A stretch of 64,000 nt of DNA from Erysipelothrix tonsillarum DSM 14972 (lineage in GTDB: Bacteria; Bacillota_I; Bacilli_A; Erysipelotrichales; Erysipelotrichaceae), in contig NZ_KB892378.1 in NCBI RefSeq assembly GCF_000373785.1, positions 124,001-188,000 of the forward strand. Reading direction: 5' to 3'. The position numbers and the translations under genes were made by a program. Under the pieces are notes generated by a model. That model saw only the letters and a program-made list of their open reading frames with translations, was not told the DNA's origin and searched no databases. Shown here in pieces: positions 34,624 through 43,676 of the stretch (position 1 is its first letter; each line of letters begins with the position of its first letter).

Positions 34624-37600
34624 TTATAGAAGTTCATTAGGAAGTTCATCTTGTAACCTTCTACCAAAAGCACGATAATACCCTGAGTCATCTTTATCAA
34701 CTTCGTATTTCGTTATCCAATTTTTATCCTTGAAAATTTCTAATATCCGTTCATTGACATTGTTAACTACAAATTTGGGTCGACCCAAATCAAACAATCT
34801 TACATAATCCTTCAAATTCAATTTATCTAGATAAATGATTGCTTGTCTTTTGTCAAAAGTCGGAAGAATAATAATGAAAAATTCCACTTTATCTTCATAA
34901 GTAAGCCTTGTATCTGCGAGTAGTTTTTCAAATAACTGCATAGAAAATGGATATGATTCAGAGAAAATCACTTGTTTTTGTCGAACTGTTAGATTTTCAA
35001 TTTCTATTTTCATAGGACTATTCTCATGTAAATACGCAGTAAGCAGTTTAGGTATATCATTTTCTTCCAAATTATTGTTAAGTATATAAATCTTTACCGT
35101 ATTAGAGTAATCAGTATCTATAATTGATATAGCTTCATCTGTAAATTTAAGAAGATTAATTTTATTTTCATCGCTAGTATCTAAAGAAAGCACATCTACC
35201 ATTTCATTAAAATCAAAGGTCTCCCCAGAGATAACATCATTCACATATGAATCAATATTCTTTTTTATAAAGTGAAGTGTATTGGTTGGATATTCATCCC
35301 TAATAAATAACAAAGAGTCTTGTGACATTCTTATGGTTTCTAAATCAATTAGAATATCTATTTTCTCATTTGAAATCCCCTCGGTTTTGAATGAATCATA
35401 ATATCGCCTAAGCGACCTCATTATTTCTCTATATTTTTCATTGTTTAAATCGTTACATACAATTGCAACCTTGAAAAAACTAGATGAAGCATCTTTACCA
35501 AAATCATTGATTGAATCAGAAAAATCCAAATGATTATCTTGGCTATTTACAAATTCAACTAAAATGTCGTCTAAGTTTTTTTCACTATTAAAGAAATATT
35601 CGAGAATATTATTCTCCGAATATACGACTAGGTTATTTTGAAGTAATAATGACCAAGTATCCTTATCTGAAACTTTTTCGAGTAAAGTTATTGGTGTTTT
35701 TAGAACTTTAATATATTCAAGTTTATTTTCAAGAGTAATCTCATCATTATTTAACATAGATAACACAACCGATTCATCGTCTACAATACTTCCTTCACAA
35801 TGATTAATTATTATTTCTATATAGTAATTAATATTTCCATTAATATATTGTGCCAATGGCGATTCTGGCAATGATAAAATCAATGTATAGTTTTTATGAT
35901 TGAAATCTTCACTTTCTTCTATACCATAGAAGGTTTTGAGCATCAAAGTAATATGCCCGAAAGTGATTTGGTATAATCTGTTTTCATAAACTGCTATAAA
36001 TAAGTCTTTATTTGCTATGTCATAATTAATTGATTTGAAACATATATTAATTAGCTTAAATCCTTTTATAAGTTTATCAATATTAGGATTTTCAATATCC
36101 AAGTAATTAGAATTATCAGAGATATAGTCGGTTAGGGATTTTTCATTGTTTACCATATTTATAATATCTTGAGAGTAATAAAGTGTATATATGGAATATA
36201 ACTTAACTTGAGATTCAGTAAAAACACCATTGCTTAAAATTTCAGAAAAGAAATTTTGCCATTGATTATTGAGTTTAAATACTAATTGCTGGATTTCTCT
36301 TTCGGAAATAAAAAAGCCTTGAATAAATTTGAAATTCTTCGTATTCTTTAACTGCAGCAAAAACCTATGAAGTTGCATATCATATTCAGGAGTTGTCAGC
36401 AGAAAACAAAATAAATCAAAATTAAGAATTTCTTCCTCATCAAAACTCACATCACTCAATCTATCAATTACCATTCGAGGACTTTTTAGTTCATATGTAT
36501 ATTCTTTCGCCTTTTTATCGCTAACACTTCTTAAAAATGTTTTATCAATACGACTTAAGCTATTTTCATAGAAATAGGTCATGTAATCTGCATAACTCTC
36601 ATCAATATAACCGTTGCGGATAAGATATTTAATTAAATCAAAATAAGGGGTTTCCTTTATCTCATTAAAATCTCTTTCCACCCCTATTTCATTTATATAT
36701 GTAGTTTTAAAAATATTATCAATGTTGTTTCGTGAGATAATATTGCATAACTTTTTATTTTTAAGCATCTCTAGCTCTTCCTGAAGATTAAAAATATCCT
36801 GCTTGATTCTTTCGATATTTTCTACTTCCTTATTTTTAACAGCTTCCTTACGTTCATCCCATTCCTCGTTTAATATTTCTTTTTCTTTATGCCGATAATA
36901 TCCAAGTTCTTCAATCTTTTTACTGTATACCATAGAAAGCTCTTCATCAGAACACAAAATTTCTTTTTGAGCTTTATCAATTTTTTCATTTAAGGTATCT
37001 ATCTTTTTATTTATATTATTTTTTTCATCGCTAATAAACCCTTCTTTTTTTGCGAAAAGGGTATATATAAATCCTTTATTTAATTGCAAGTCACTAAAAT
37101 CTCTTGGGAAGATATTTTTATAAATTATGAGAGCCAGAAGTTTATTATAATCTTGTTCCGTAGTATTGATTCTGTTATTATAGACCACAAACTCGTTATA
37201 AATATTTTTGAGTATACGCATATCATCAACATACAAAGAAACATCTTGCAAAAAATTCTGTTTAAATAATTCAAAAATCCCCCCTGCCTTAAAATGTGCA
37301 ATGAACTGATCGTATGAGTTAGAACTATCAATAACAGGGACAACTGGCATTATATAATCAAAAAATTTCGTTCTATCCTTAGAAATGAATATATCATCAC
37401 GCAAAAGATAAAAAAATCTTAGAGGATTTTTATTTTCCTTTTTTAATTGATTATTTACAAGAGTATTGACCTCCCTCAACCTTTGAAATATTTGGTTTAC
37501 ATTATATCTATCCATATCTTCAAAAACTATGACATCTGCATCCGAATTTTCAAAAAGATATAAGACTTCATTTAAATATTTATCAAAATAGGAGTCCTCA

Positions 37601-38247
37601 TTTTCTTCAAAAATTTCTATTTCGTTACCTTGTAGACTGATTTTCTTTAAGATATTTTTATTTTTTTGGATTTTTATAATTTTACCCCAAATAACACCAA
37701 ACAGTATAAAAAGGATAGTTCCGCTAAAAATTCGTGTTTCACTATAGGCTGTTAGTAACAGTATATTTTTAAGCCAGATAAACCAATTAATAGAAATGCT
37801 ATTTACAAAAGCTTGCCAAGAATTAAACATTGTCAGATGCAATATCATAACAATAGTAATCATTATTAGAACTACATTTTGAATAATTTTTTTATTGTCG
37901 AGTTGTCTTTTAATCTTAAAATTCGTTTGAGGAATTTTATCAGAATTAATTTGATGAATCAGTTGATTAAGGATCTTACCCTCTAAAACAGATTCTTTTA
38001 TTTCTGCTTCTTCATCTTCTTTTTCCATTGGTGACTTAAAATGTGCAAGGGAAATATGTAAAAACTTAATATTACTATGTTTCTTTTTATATGTTTCAAG
38101 AACACTACTCTTTCCAGCACTATATGCACCCGAAATAGCAATGTTTTTAACATCATCATTTTTAAAAATAAAGTCTAAGGCATGATCATAAATATTTAAT
38201 TCTACATCATTTATTGGAGTAAGTTTTTGAAAATTATATTTATCCAT
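34624..38247 (-). CDS. YobI-like P-loop NTPase, large membrane-associated protein
   Basis: 1207 residues. Walker A GAYSAGKSS at about 40-48 and Walker B DVIVFEDMDR at about 238-247 sit in a KAP/YobI-like NTPase domain; two membrane helices lie between them (about 120-145 and 165-190). A coiled coil (about 410-500, KKIDTLNEKIDKAQKE) and a long, mostly helical C-terminal part of about 700 residues without known motifs follow. YobI-type and KAP NTPases are often found in defence islands and are suspected phage sensors or effectors; no activity can be shown from sequence. The DUF1413-like gene ends 5 bases upstream, so the two form an operon. The ATG has no strong ribosome site, which suggests coupling. 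Confidence 0.85.
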   Translation of the reverse strand: MDKYNFQKLTPINDVELNIYDHALDFIFKNDDVKNIAISGAYSAGKSSVLETYKKKHSNIKFLHISLAHFKSPMEKEDEEAEIKESVLEGKILNQLIHQINSDKIPQTNFKIKRQLDNKKIIQNVVLIMITIVMILHLTMFNSWQAFVNSISINWFIWLKNILLLTAYSETRIFSGTILFILFGVIWGKIIKIQKNKNILKKISLQGNEIEIFEENEDSYFDKYLNEVLYLFENSDADVIVFEDMDRYNVNQIFQRLREVNTLVNNQLKKENKNPLRFFYLLRDDIFISKDRTKFFDYIMPVVPVIDSSNSYDQFIAHFKAGGIFELFKQNFLQDVSLYVDDMRILKNIYNEFVVYNNRINTTEQDYNKLLALIIYKNIFPRDFSDLQLNKGFIYTLFAKKEGFISDEKNNINKKIDTLNEKIDKAQKEILCSDEELSMVYSKKIEELGYYRHKEKEILNEEWDERKEAVKNKEVENIERIKQDIFNLQEELEMLKNKKLCNIISRNNIDNIFKTTYINEIGVERDFNEIKETPYFDLIKYLIRNGYIDESYADYMTYFYENSLSRIDKTFLRSVSDKKAKEYTYELKSPRMVIDRLSDVSFDEEEILNFDLFCFLLTTPEYDMQLHRFLLQLKNTKNFKFIQGFFISEREIQQLVFKLNNQWQNFFSEILSNGVFTESQVKLYSIYTLYYSQDIINMVNNEKSLTDYISDNSNYLDIENPNIDKLIKGFKLINICFKSINYDIANKDLFIAVYENRLYQITFGHITLMLKTFYGIEESEDFNHKNYTLILSLPESPLAQYINGNINYYIEIIINHCEGSIVDDESVVLSMLNNDEITLENKLEYIKVLKTPITLLEKVSDKDTWSLLLQNNLVVYSENNILEYFFNSEKNLDDILVEFVNSQDNHLDFSDSINDFGKDASSSFFKVAIVCNDLNNEKYREIMRSLRRYYDSFKTEGISNEKIDILIDLETIRMSQDSLLFIRDEYPTNTLHFIKKNIDSYVNDVISGETFDFNEMVDVLSLDTSDENKINLLKFTDEAISIIDTDYSNTVKIYILNNNLEENDIPKLLTAYLHENSPMKIEIENLTVRQKQVIFSESYPFSMQLFEKLLADTRLTYEDKVEFFIIILPTFDKRQAIIYLDKLNLKDYVRLFDLGRPKFVVNNVNERILEIFKDKNWITKYEVDKDDSGYYRAFGRRLQDELPNELL

Positions 38248-38252
38248 AGGAT

Positions 38253-38501
38253 TTAAACCCCTTTTGATTTTGTTATCTGATATTTTTGTTGTCCAGAAGT
38301 TGTTTTTTGAATAGCCTTAATGCTTGTAGTTCCCTTATTAATATGGTGTAGAAATAATGTTCCAAGTAATATTCTTTCACTTCGTGGTATTCTGTTCCAC
38401 TCATAGCCTTTAAACAACTCTTTTACTAAAAATATTTCTTCTTCTTTTAAATTTGCCGTTTCCTTAATAGCTTCATTTAATAATTCATTAACATCATTCA
38501 T
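38253..38501 (-). CDS. DUF1413-like small protein, partner of the YobI-like NTPase
   Basis: 82 residues from the ATG at 38501 (GAGGGGTG 6 bases upstream; the longer frame from 38597 lacks this). LVKELFKGYEWNRIPRSERILLGTLF at about 23-48, cited here only by its ends, matches the DUF1413 pattern of a Phe-Lys-Gly-x-Glu-Trp followed by a short helix. The C-terminus is basic. It lies 5 bases upstream of the NTPase gene and may be its regulator or sensor subunit (inference). Confidence 0.65.
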   Translation of the reverse strand: MNDVNELLNEAIKETANLKEEEIFLVKELFKGYEWNRIPRSERILLGTLFLHHINKGTTSIKAIQKTTSGQQKYQITKSKGV

Positions 38502-38735
38502 ATTGCTCACCCCTCTTATAATAACCTTGCCGACAACATTGTTAATATCATTATACATTTTCTTTTTCCCTTTTACAATGTAATTAAGTAGTAGCAACTA
38601 GAAGTATATATTAAGGAATCTTATATATAATTTTATATTTTACGCTGACATTAGCCACATAGTGCGGTAATATAGATATATAAATCAAATACTTGGCTTA
38701 ATGCCTGCTTTTAAAAAACTTTAATAGCAAGCACA

Positions 38736-38755
38736 GTAAGTGTAGACACACTTAC
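38736..38755 (+). other. Candidate origin of transfer (oriT) inverted repeat
   Basis: GTAAGTGT (38736-38743) and ACACTTAC (38748-38755) form a perfect 8-base inverted repeat followed by GAGAAAATTG. It lies about 130 bases before mobC and the relaxase gene. TAAGTGT/ACACTTA repeats are typical of MobP-type nick regions. Confidence 0.6.
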
Positions 38756-38767
38756 GAGAAAATTGAT

Positions 38768-38800
38768 GAAGCGGACCCCTCTAGGCTCGCTTCTTTTTTA
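38768..38800 (+). terminator. Terminator-like hairpin between oriT and mobC
   Basis: GAAGCGGACC pairs with GGCTCGCTTC with two mismatches, then a T6 run. It may shield mobC from upstream transcription or be part of oriT structure. Confidence 0.55.
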
Positions 38801-38832
38801 TCCAATTTTCTACTTGTTCCTATCGGAATGAT

Positions 38833-38857
38833 TTAGGGGTCACCCCTAATACCCTGT
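38833..38857 (+). repeat. GGGG/CCCC-TAATA motif, copy 1
   Basis: TTAGGGGTCACCCCTAATA followed by CCCTG, directly upstream of mobC. A near copy lies at 53218-53240 (see that entry). Confidence 0.55.
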
Positions 38858-38886
38858 TGTAAATGAAAAAGAAAAGGAGAATTCGT

Positions 38887-39240
38887 ATGGCAAATAGACT
38901 TAGAAAAAATGATATTCATGTAATGGTTACTGATGAGGAGAAAGACCTTTTTAACAAGAAACTTGAGATGAGCAAGTCAAAATCTATGGGACATTTTATA
39001 AGGAAAAGTGTTCTTGAAGCCCCTATATTTGTAATTGATATGAATGTTTTTAGAAGGCTACAAACTCTTATAGGAAAAAACTCTAATAATCTTAATCAAA
39101 TTGCAAAGAGGGTAAATAGTACAGGAATAATCTATAGAGAAGATATTGAGGATCTAAAAAAAGAAAATGATGATATATCAAGAGAAATAATAAAAATTCA
39201 AAATATCCTAACAAGGAAATATATGAATAGGTCTGATTGA
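38887..39240 (+). CDS. mobC: MobC-like relaxosome accessory protein
   Basis: 117 residues from the ATG at 38887 (AAGGAGA 6 bases upstream; an earlier ATG at 38863 is not preferred). A ribbon-helix-helix-like N-terminus (NDIHVMVTDEEKDLF) is followed by the MobC core IGKNSNNLNQIAKRVN (about 78-93) and a helical C-terminus. MobC binds near oriT and helps the relaxase open DNA. The stop lies one base before the relaxase start. Confidence 0.88.
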   Translation: MANRLRKNDIHVMVTDEEKDLFNKKLEMSKSKSMGHFIRKSVLEAPIFVIDMNVFRRLQTLIGKNSNNLNQIAKRVNSTGIIYREDIEDLKKENDDISREIIKIQNILTRKYMNRSD

Positions 39241-39241
39241 T

Positions 39242-40585
39242 ATGGCTATTACAAAGATCCACCCTATCAAATCCACCCTTAATCTTGCTATTGATTATAT
39301 TACAAGTGATGATAAAACTGATAAACAAATATTAATAAGTTCAGATGGTTGCTCTCCTGCAACTGCCCATTTACAGTTCATGAATACTAGGGAAACCAAT
39401 GATACTAGAGGGACAGTTTTAGCTCGGCATTTAATACAAAGTTTTGTTCCTGGAGAAGTAAGTCCTGATAAAGCACATGAGATAGGGATTGCCTTAGCCA
39501 AAGAAGTTTTAAATGGTGAATATGAATATGTACTAGCCACCCATGTAGATCGTAACCACATTCACAACCATATTATTTTTAATAATGTTAATTGGAAGAC
39601 AGGAAAATGCTATCAATCTAACAAGCGAAGTTACCATAAAATAAGATACCAAAGCGACAAGTTATGCAAGGAAAACAACCTAATTGTTATAGATGAATAT
39701 TACGAAAAATATAAGAAGAAATATAAGACCAGGGGTAAATCCTATAGGGAATATCAAGAAGATAAAAAGGGAGCTTCATGGAAAAGCAAACTCCAATTCG
39801 ATATAGACAGAGCTATTAAAAAAGCTAAGGATTGGGAGGACTTTCTCCATCTTATGGAGCAATATGGCTATGAAATTAAACATGGAAAACATATTGCTTT
39901 CAAAAAAATAGATGGGCAACAGCGTTTTACAAGGGCAATGAGGATAGGGGAAGATTATACTGAGAAAAGATTAAAAAAACGTATCCTAGAAGAAGTTGAT
40001 ATGAAGAACAAGCGTCCTAAAGCTCCTTTTAAGCCTTTAGATAATGTCATTGATATAAGTGCCAATGATAAAGCTAAAAGCTCTCCTGGATATAAATATT
40101 GGGCAACAAAGCACAATCTGTCTACCATGGCAGATACTATAAACCAGGTTAGAAATGAAGGTTTTAAAACACGAGAACAGCTAGAAAAAGCTATCCATGA
40201 AAAAGCTACTGAAGTTCAAAATCTTCTTACAGAAAATAAAGAAATAGAAAAACTTATAGAAGTAAAAAAGAAGATTATGGAGAACCGCTATACTATAGAA
40301 CAATATAAAGAAATCCATAAATATGCTAAGGCACACCCTGAAGATAAAGCTTTCATTAATGAATATAACCCTCAACTTATGCTTTATAAAAAGGCAGTTG
40401 CTGAAAGTTTCCAAGACTCTAATATTCTACCCACTACCAAGCAAATTTATGAAGACCTTGAAAAACTTCATACAAAAAAAGAGTCTCTCATTGAGAAACT
40501 CAGTCAATCACGCCAGGAGCAGGATAGGCTATATAAGTATAAGAAAAACTATGATAATTATTTGGGGAAAGGGGTCGAGAGATAA
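39242..40585 (+). CDS. MobP-family relaxase
   Basis: 447 residues. The N-terminal relaxase domain has the metal-binding motif ATHVDRNHIHNHIIFN (about 98-113) and a Tyr in the N-terminal region (AIDYITSDDKTD, Tyr about 19) that is the likely nicking residue. After about 230 the protein is helical and basic, ending in a coiled coil (YEDLEKLHTKKESLIEKL). It nicks oriT and pilots single-stranded DNA into the secretion channel. On the plus strand, unlike nearly all ICE genes around it. Confidence 0.93.
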   Translation: MAITKIHPIKSTLNLAIDYITSDDKTDKQILISSDGCSPATAHLQFMNTRETNDTRGTVLARHLIQSFVPGEVSPDKAHEIGIALAKEVLNGEYEYVLATHVDRNHIHNHIIFNNVNWKTGKCYQSNKRSYHKIRYQSDKLCKENNLIVIDEYYEKYKKKYKTRGKSYREYQEDKKGASWKSKLQFDIDRAIKKAKDWEDFLHLMEQYGYEIKHGKHIAFKKIDGQQRFTRAMRIGEDYTEKRLKKRILEEVDMKNKRPKAPFKPLDNVIDISANDKAKSSPGYKYWATKHNLSTMADTINQVRNEGFKTREQLEKAIHEKATEVQNLLTENKEIEKLIEVKKKIMENRYTIEQYKEIHKYAKAHPEDKAFINEYNPQLMLYKKAVAESFQDSNILPTTKQIYEDLEKLHTKKESLIEKLSQSRQEQDRLYKYKKNYDNYLGKGVER

Positions 40586-40602
40586 TCTCGATCTCAACCT
40601 AG

Positions 40603-41445
40603 TTATTCTTCTTCAAAAAATCTATATATTTTCTTCCTTTTAGAAAACTTACGTGTATTTTCTTTTTCTTGTTGATATATATATAACTCTTTTATATTGC
40701 CTCTATTGGCAAGAGAAAAAGCCTGTTTGGCTATTTCATAATTATGTCTTGGGTTAGTTGTAGAGTAAATATTAACAATAGCTTTTTCAGGTAAAGCTCT
40801 TACTTCTTTACATATTTCTTTCACAAATTTAGTATTATAAACTCTAGAAACATCATCTTTTCTATCATGCTCTATTATTATGGTTCGCAAGGGCTTTTTA
40901 GATTCGGGAATTTGATTTTTGGTTATAGGGTAAGTATCTTCTAAAATTAAATTAACCTCGTTGACATTTTCTGCATCCTTATTGTGATACTGAACTACGA
41001 CATTTATATCTTTTTCTGGGAAACTTTCCTCAGGAATTGAATATTTTTCAAATGTTCCTCGTATTACAAGTTTATACTGCATTGCAATTGGAACTAATAT
41101 TAAGTTGCAACTATTATATCCAAGAATTTTAGAGCAAAACCAAAACCATATATATGAGTAATCGTGATAAATATTTCCACTAAATAAAATTTTATCCTCA
41201 TTACTTTTACGAATATATTTAAACAAGACAATTATTACTAATAATATTCCCATTGTCCAGTTTCCTGATTGCATAAGGTAATAATATTTAGCAGTAGAAA
41301 AATCAGGACTTTGACCTCCAAGTAATGTTCTTATTATCTCCGACAAATTTACAAGCTTAGGGAAACAAAAGCAAATTACAAGCAATAACATTTGAAGAAT
41401 TGCTCTTCCATTATCTATTACTTTACCAGTCAGTCTTTTTATCAA
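40603..41445 (-). CDS. CBASS transmembrane effector, sensor domain unassigned
   Basis: 280 residues. Two clear membrane helices (about 15-33 and 62-82) and a possible third (about 95-117) are followed by a soluble alpha/beta domain (about 120-260). Its last part, VNIYSTTNPRHNYEIAKQAF and ELYIYQQ, recalls the end of SAVED or CARF-like domains, but the domain is only about half SAVED length. In type II CBASS such a protein binds the cyclic nucleotide and disrupts the membrane. It starts at TTG 41445 with AAGGA upstream, overlapping cap3 by 23 bases; an ATG at residue 19 falls inside the first helix. Could be Cap14-like or a new 2TM effector class. Confidence 0.7.
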   Translation of the reverse strand: MIKRLTGKVIDNGRAILQMLLLVICFCFPKLVNLSEIIRTLLGGQSPDFSTAKYYYLMQSGNWTMGILLVIIVLFKYIRKSNEDKILFSGNIYHDYSYIWFWFCSKILGYNSCNLILVPIAMQYKLVIRGTFEKYSIPEESFPEKDINVVVQYHNKDAENVNEVNLILEDTYPITKNQIPESKKPLRTIIIEHDRKDDVSRVYNTKFVKEICKEVRALPEKAIVNIYSTTNPRHNYEIAKQAFSLANRGNIKELYIYQQEKENTRKFSKRKKIYRFFEEE

Positions 41446-41929
41446 AGTCTACCACATCCTTCCAATATATTGTTTTTATCAAATCAGGATTCTTTAATAA
41501 TTTTCCAAACTTCCAAATTCTTATTGCTTTACTGCCAACTATAATATGAAAATGCTCTATATTTCCTGGCGATTCTTTCATTATTTTCTTCCAGTTTTTC
41601 AAGTCTAATCTGGAGTAATCAGGCAAATCTTCATCATGGGTATGCCATTCCCCAATATAGCAATATATTTCATTGCTTGAATTAAAAACCTCGTTAAATA
41701 TATCAATATGTCTTTTATCTTTTCTAATAAATTTATTATATCTACGTTTATCACTTGCATAAGGCTCAGTAATATATCTAATAATAATATTATCATCTGA
41801 TATATTTTCTTTACCTATTAAAATACCACCTGCTTCTAAGGATCCAGCTCCTAGCTGAATATATTTTTTCATCACTTGAAAAACAGAAGAACAAATCTTT
41901 ATCTCTATATTATTTGAATTAATTTTCAT
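41423..41929 (-). CDS. cap3: CBASS Cap3: JAB/JAMM isopeptidase
   Basis: 168 residues from the ATG at 41929, which shares one base with the cap2 stop. The JAMM signature is complete: EAGGILIG for the Glu side and WHTHDEDLPDYSRLD, matching HxH-x7-S-x2-D. Cap3 removes the CD-NTase from proteins to which Cap2 has joined it and so tunes the immune response. The neighbouring genes fix the assignment. Confidence 0.92.
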   Translation of the reverse strand: MKINSNNIEIKICSSVFQVMKKYIQLGAGSLEAGGILIGKENISDDNIIIRYITEPYASDKRRYNKFIRKDKRHIDIFNEVFNSSNEIYCYIGEWHTHDEDLPDYSRLDLKNWKKIMKESPGNIEHFHIIVGSKAIRIWKFGKLLKNPDLIKTIYWKDVVDFDKKTDW

Positions 41930-43671
41930 TATTTGCCACCACATACATTACAAGAAGTATTTTTAAAATCATTACCTTTTATTATAGAAATTTTATCTTT
42001 TTGATTATTATAGTTATCTGATAAAACAAATCCTGCTTTTTTAAAATAATAATCATCACCTTTTTCTGAAACTATTATATTTTCTTCTATCCTTCCTTCA
42101 GTAAAGGTTTTAAGTAGATCAATAAATAATATGCTACTTTGAATAGATATTAGAGAGCCATAAGGTATAAATGTGCCACTACAACCAGATACATTTTTAG
42201 TAACATTTTGTCCTGGCCTACAGTATGAAGTAGAATCATATAACCCTAATACCTCATCTCGTTTAAAAATACATTCATAGCAACCTGCTTTATCAAATTG
42301 GATTACTGCTACATGAGAACCTATATCTAGTGTCTCATTCCAAATATAAAATACAGGAGTATTAATTTTATTAGTATTTATATAGTCATTTATCCACATA
42401 TTTAAAATCGCATTTCCTGTTGCTGCAATTACATAATCATAATCATTAAAATCTATACCACTATCATCAATTGCATCCTGTATTTTTTCAGCAACAGTTT
42501 TAATTTGTAAACCAGGTAAACTTTTCTCTCCAAATTTTCTAAGTGCTTCTACTTTATAAACCCCAATATAATCTCTTCCGAGTAAATGTCTATAAATGTT
42601 TTCTGACCCTAATTTATCATGATCTATCAATGTAATATTTTTACATCCTGATTTTATCAAGTTATTAAACACATATCCACCTATTGAGCCACATCCTATT
42701 ACAAGATACTCTTTATTAGATAAAATATTTTCGTCAAAAGAAGTTCTATTTAAAAGACTACGTTCATCCAGCCTTTCTACATATAACGGAATTATTTCCG
42801 TCTTTTCTATTAGTTCAAGAGTAGAATCCATATTAAAACATGGAGTTTTTATAACAACGCCAAAAGTATTAGAAATACCATTTGGTTGTTTGACTTCAAA
42901 TATAATAAACAATTCTTCTTTAGCTTTTCTTATAATTTTTCTTACATCTGATGTAACTTTTACACCTTCAAAAATTACATTCAAATATTCTACAGATATT
43001 GGTTTGTCTATTTCAGGTGGATAAATAATATCCTTAGCTTCACTATATAAATACAATCCATTTTTAATTGAATTGTTGTACCCCCATTCCTTAAAATCAT
43101 TTGTATCTATACTTGCAAAATAATCATTTACTTCAGTTCTTTTTAGATATTGTGAATAGGATTCATTCTTTCTTCTTTGTTTTTTTATTTCCTTTATCGA
43201 ACAATAAGATATTTTTTTACTTGATTCTAAATTTGGTATAATTACTTTAGCTATTTTCCATCCTGGTAAGCATAATATATAAGAATCAAATTCTTCTAAA
43301 AAGTCATTCCAATTTTCCTTACTTATCCCTTCTTCAATTATCAATTTTGCCCGCAAAATACATTGATTTAGGATCCCCAGCAAATCCTTCTCTATGATAG
43401 AACCCTCTAAATCATATAAGCAAAGCTTACCTTTATTATCAATATGAGGAATATATGGTATTTCTGCCAATGCAATATAAATATCAACAAGATTCTGTCC
43501 CCAATCATTAGGAATTCCTATTATTATTGGAAACCACGAACTGCCTACCTTTAACTCACATTTAATCTTCACATCATAGCTTTGATTTTTATAACTCTCA
43601 TTATTCTTTATCTTAATGCCTGATAAATAAGGTTTATCCAATAAATCATTTTTTATTAAATTCAAATCCAT
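41929..43671 (-). CDS. cap2: CBASS Cap2: E2-E1 fusion, ubiquitin-transfer-like enzyme
   Basis: 580 residues. The N-terminal E2-like part (about 1-150) has a candidate active Cys84 in GKLCLYDLEG. The ThiF/E1 domain begins at about 322 with VIGCGSIGGYVFNNLIKSG and continues LIDHDKLGSENIYRHLLG. A candidate E1 Cys lies in NVSGCSGTF. The pairs CYEC and CNVC are a structural zinc site. Cap2 activates the CD-NTase C-terminus and conjugates it to cell proteins, which raises nucleotide synthesis. The ribosome site GGAG is inside the cd-ntase stop region, 8 bases from the ATG. Confidence 0.93.
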   Translation of the reverse strand: MDLNLIKNDLLDKPYLSGIKIKNNESYKNQSYDVKIKCELKVGSSWFPIIIGIPNDWGQNLVDIYIALAEIPYIPHIDNKGKLCLYDLEGSIIEKDLLGILNQCILRAKLIIEEGISKENWNDFLEEFDSYILCLPGWKIAKVIIPNLESSKKISYCSIKEIKKQRRKNESYSQYLKRTEVNDYFASIDTNDFKEWGYNNSIKNGLYLYSEAKDIIYPPEIDKPISVEYLNVIFEGVKVTSDVRKIIRKAKEELFIIFEVKQPNGISNTFGVVIKTPCFNMDSTLELIEKTEIIPLYVERLDERSLLNRTSFDENILSNKEYLVIGCGSIGGYVFNNLIKSGCKNITLIDHDKLGSENIYRHLLGRDYIGVYKVEALRKFGEKSLPGLQIKTVAEKIQDAIDDSGIDFNDYDYVIAATGNAILNMWINDYINTNKINTPVFYIWNETLDIGSHVAVIQFDKAGCYECIFKRDEVLGLYDSTSYCRPGQNVTKNVSGCSGTFIPYGSLISIQSSILFIDLLKTFTEGRIEENIIVSEKGDDYYFKKAGFVLSDNYNNQKDKISIIKGNDFKNTSCNVCGGK

Positions 43672-43676
43672 ACAAA

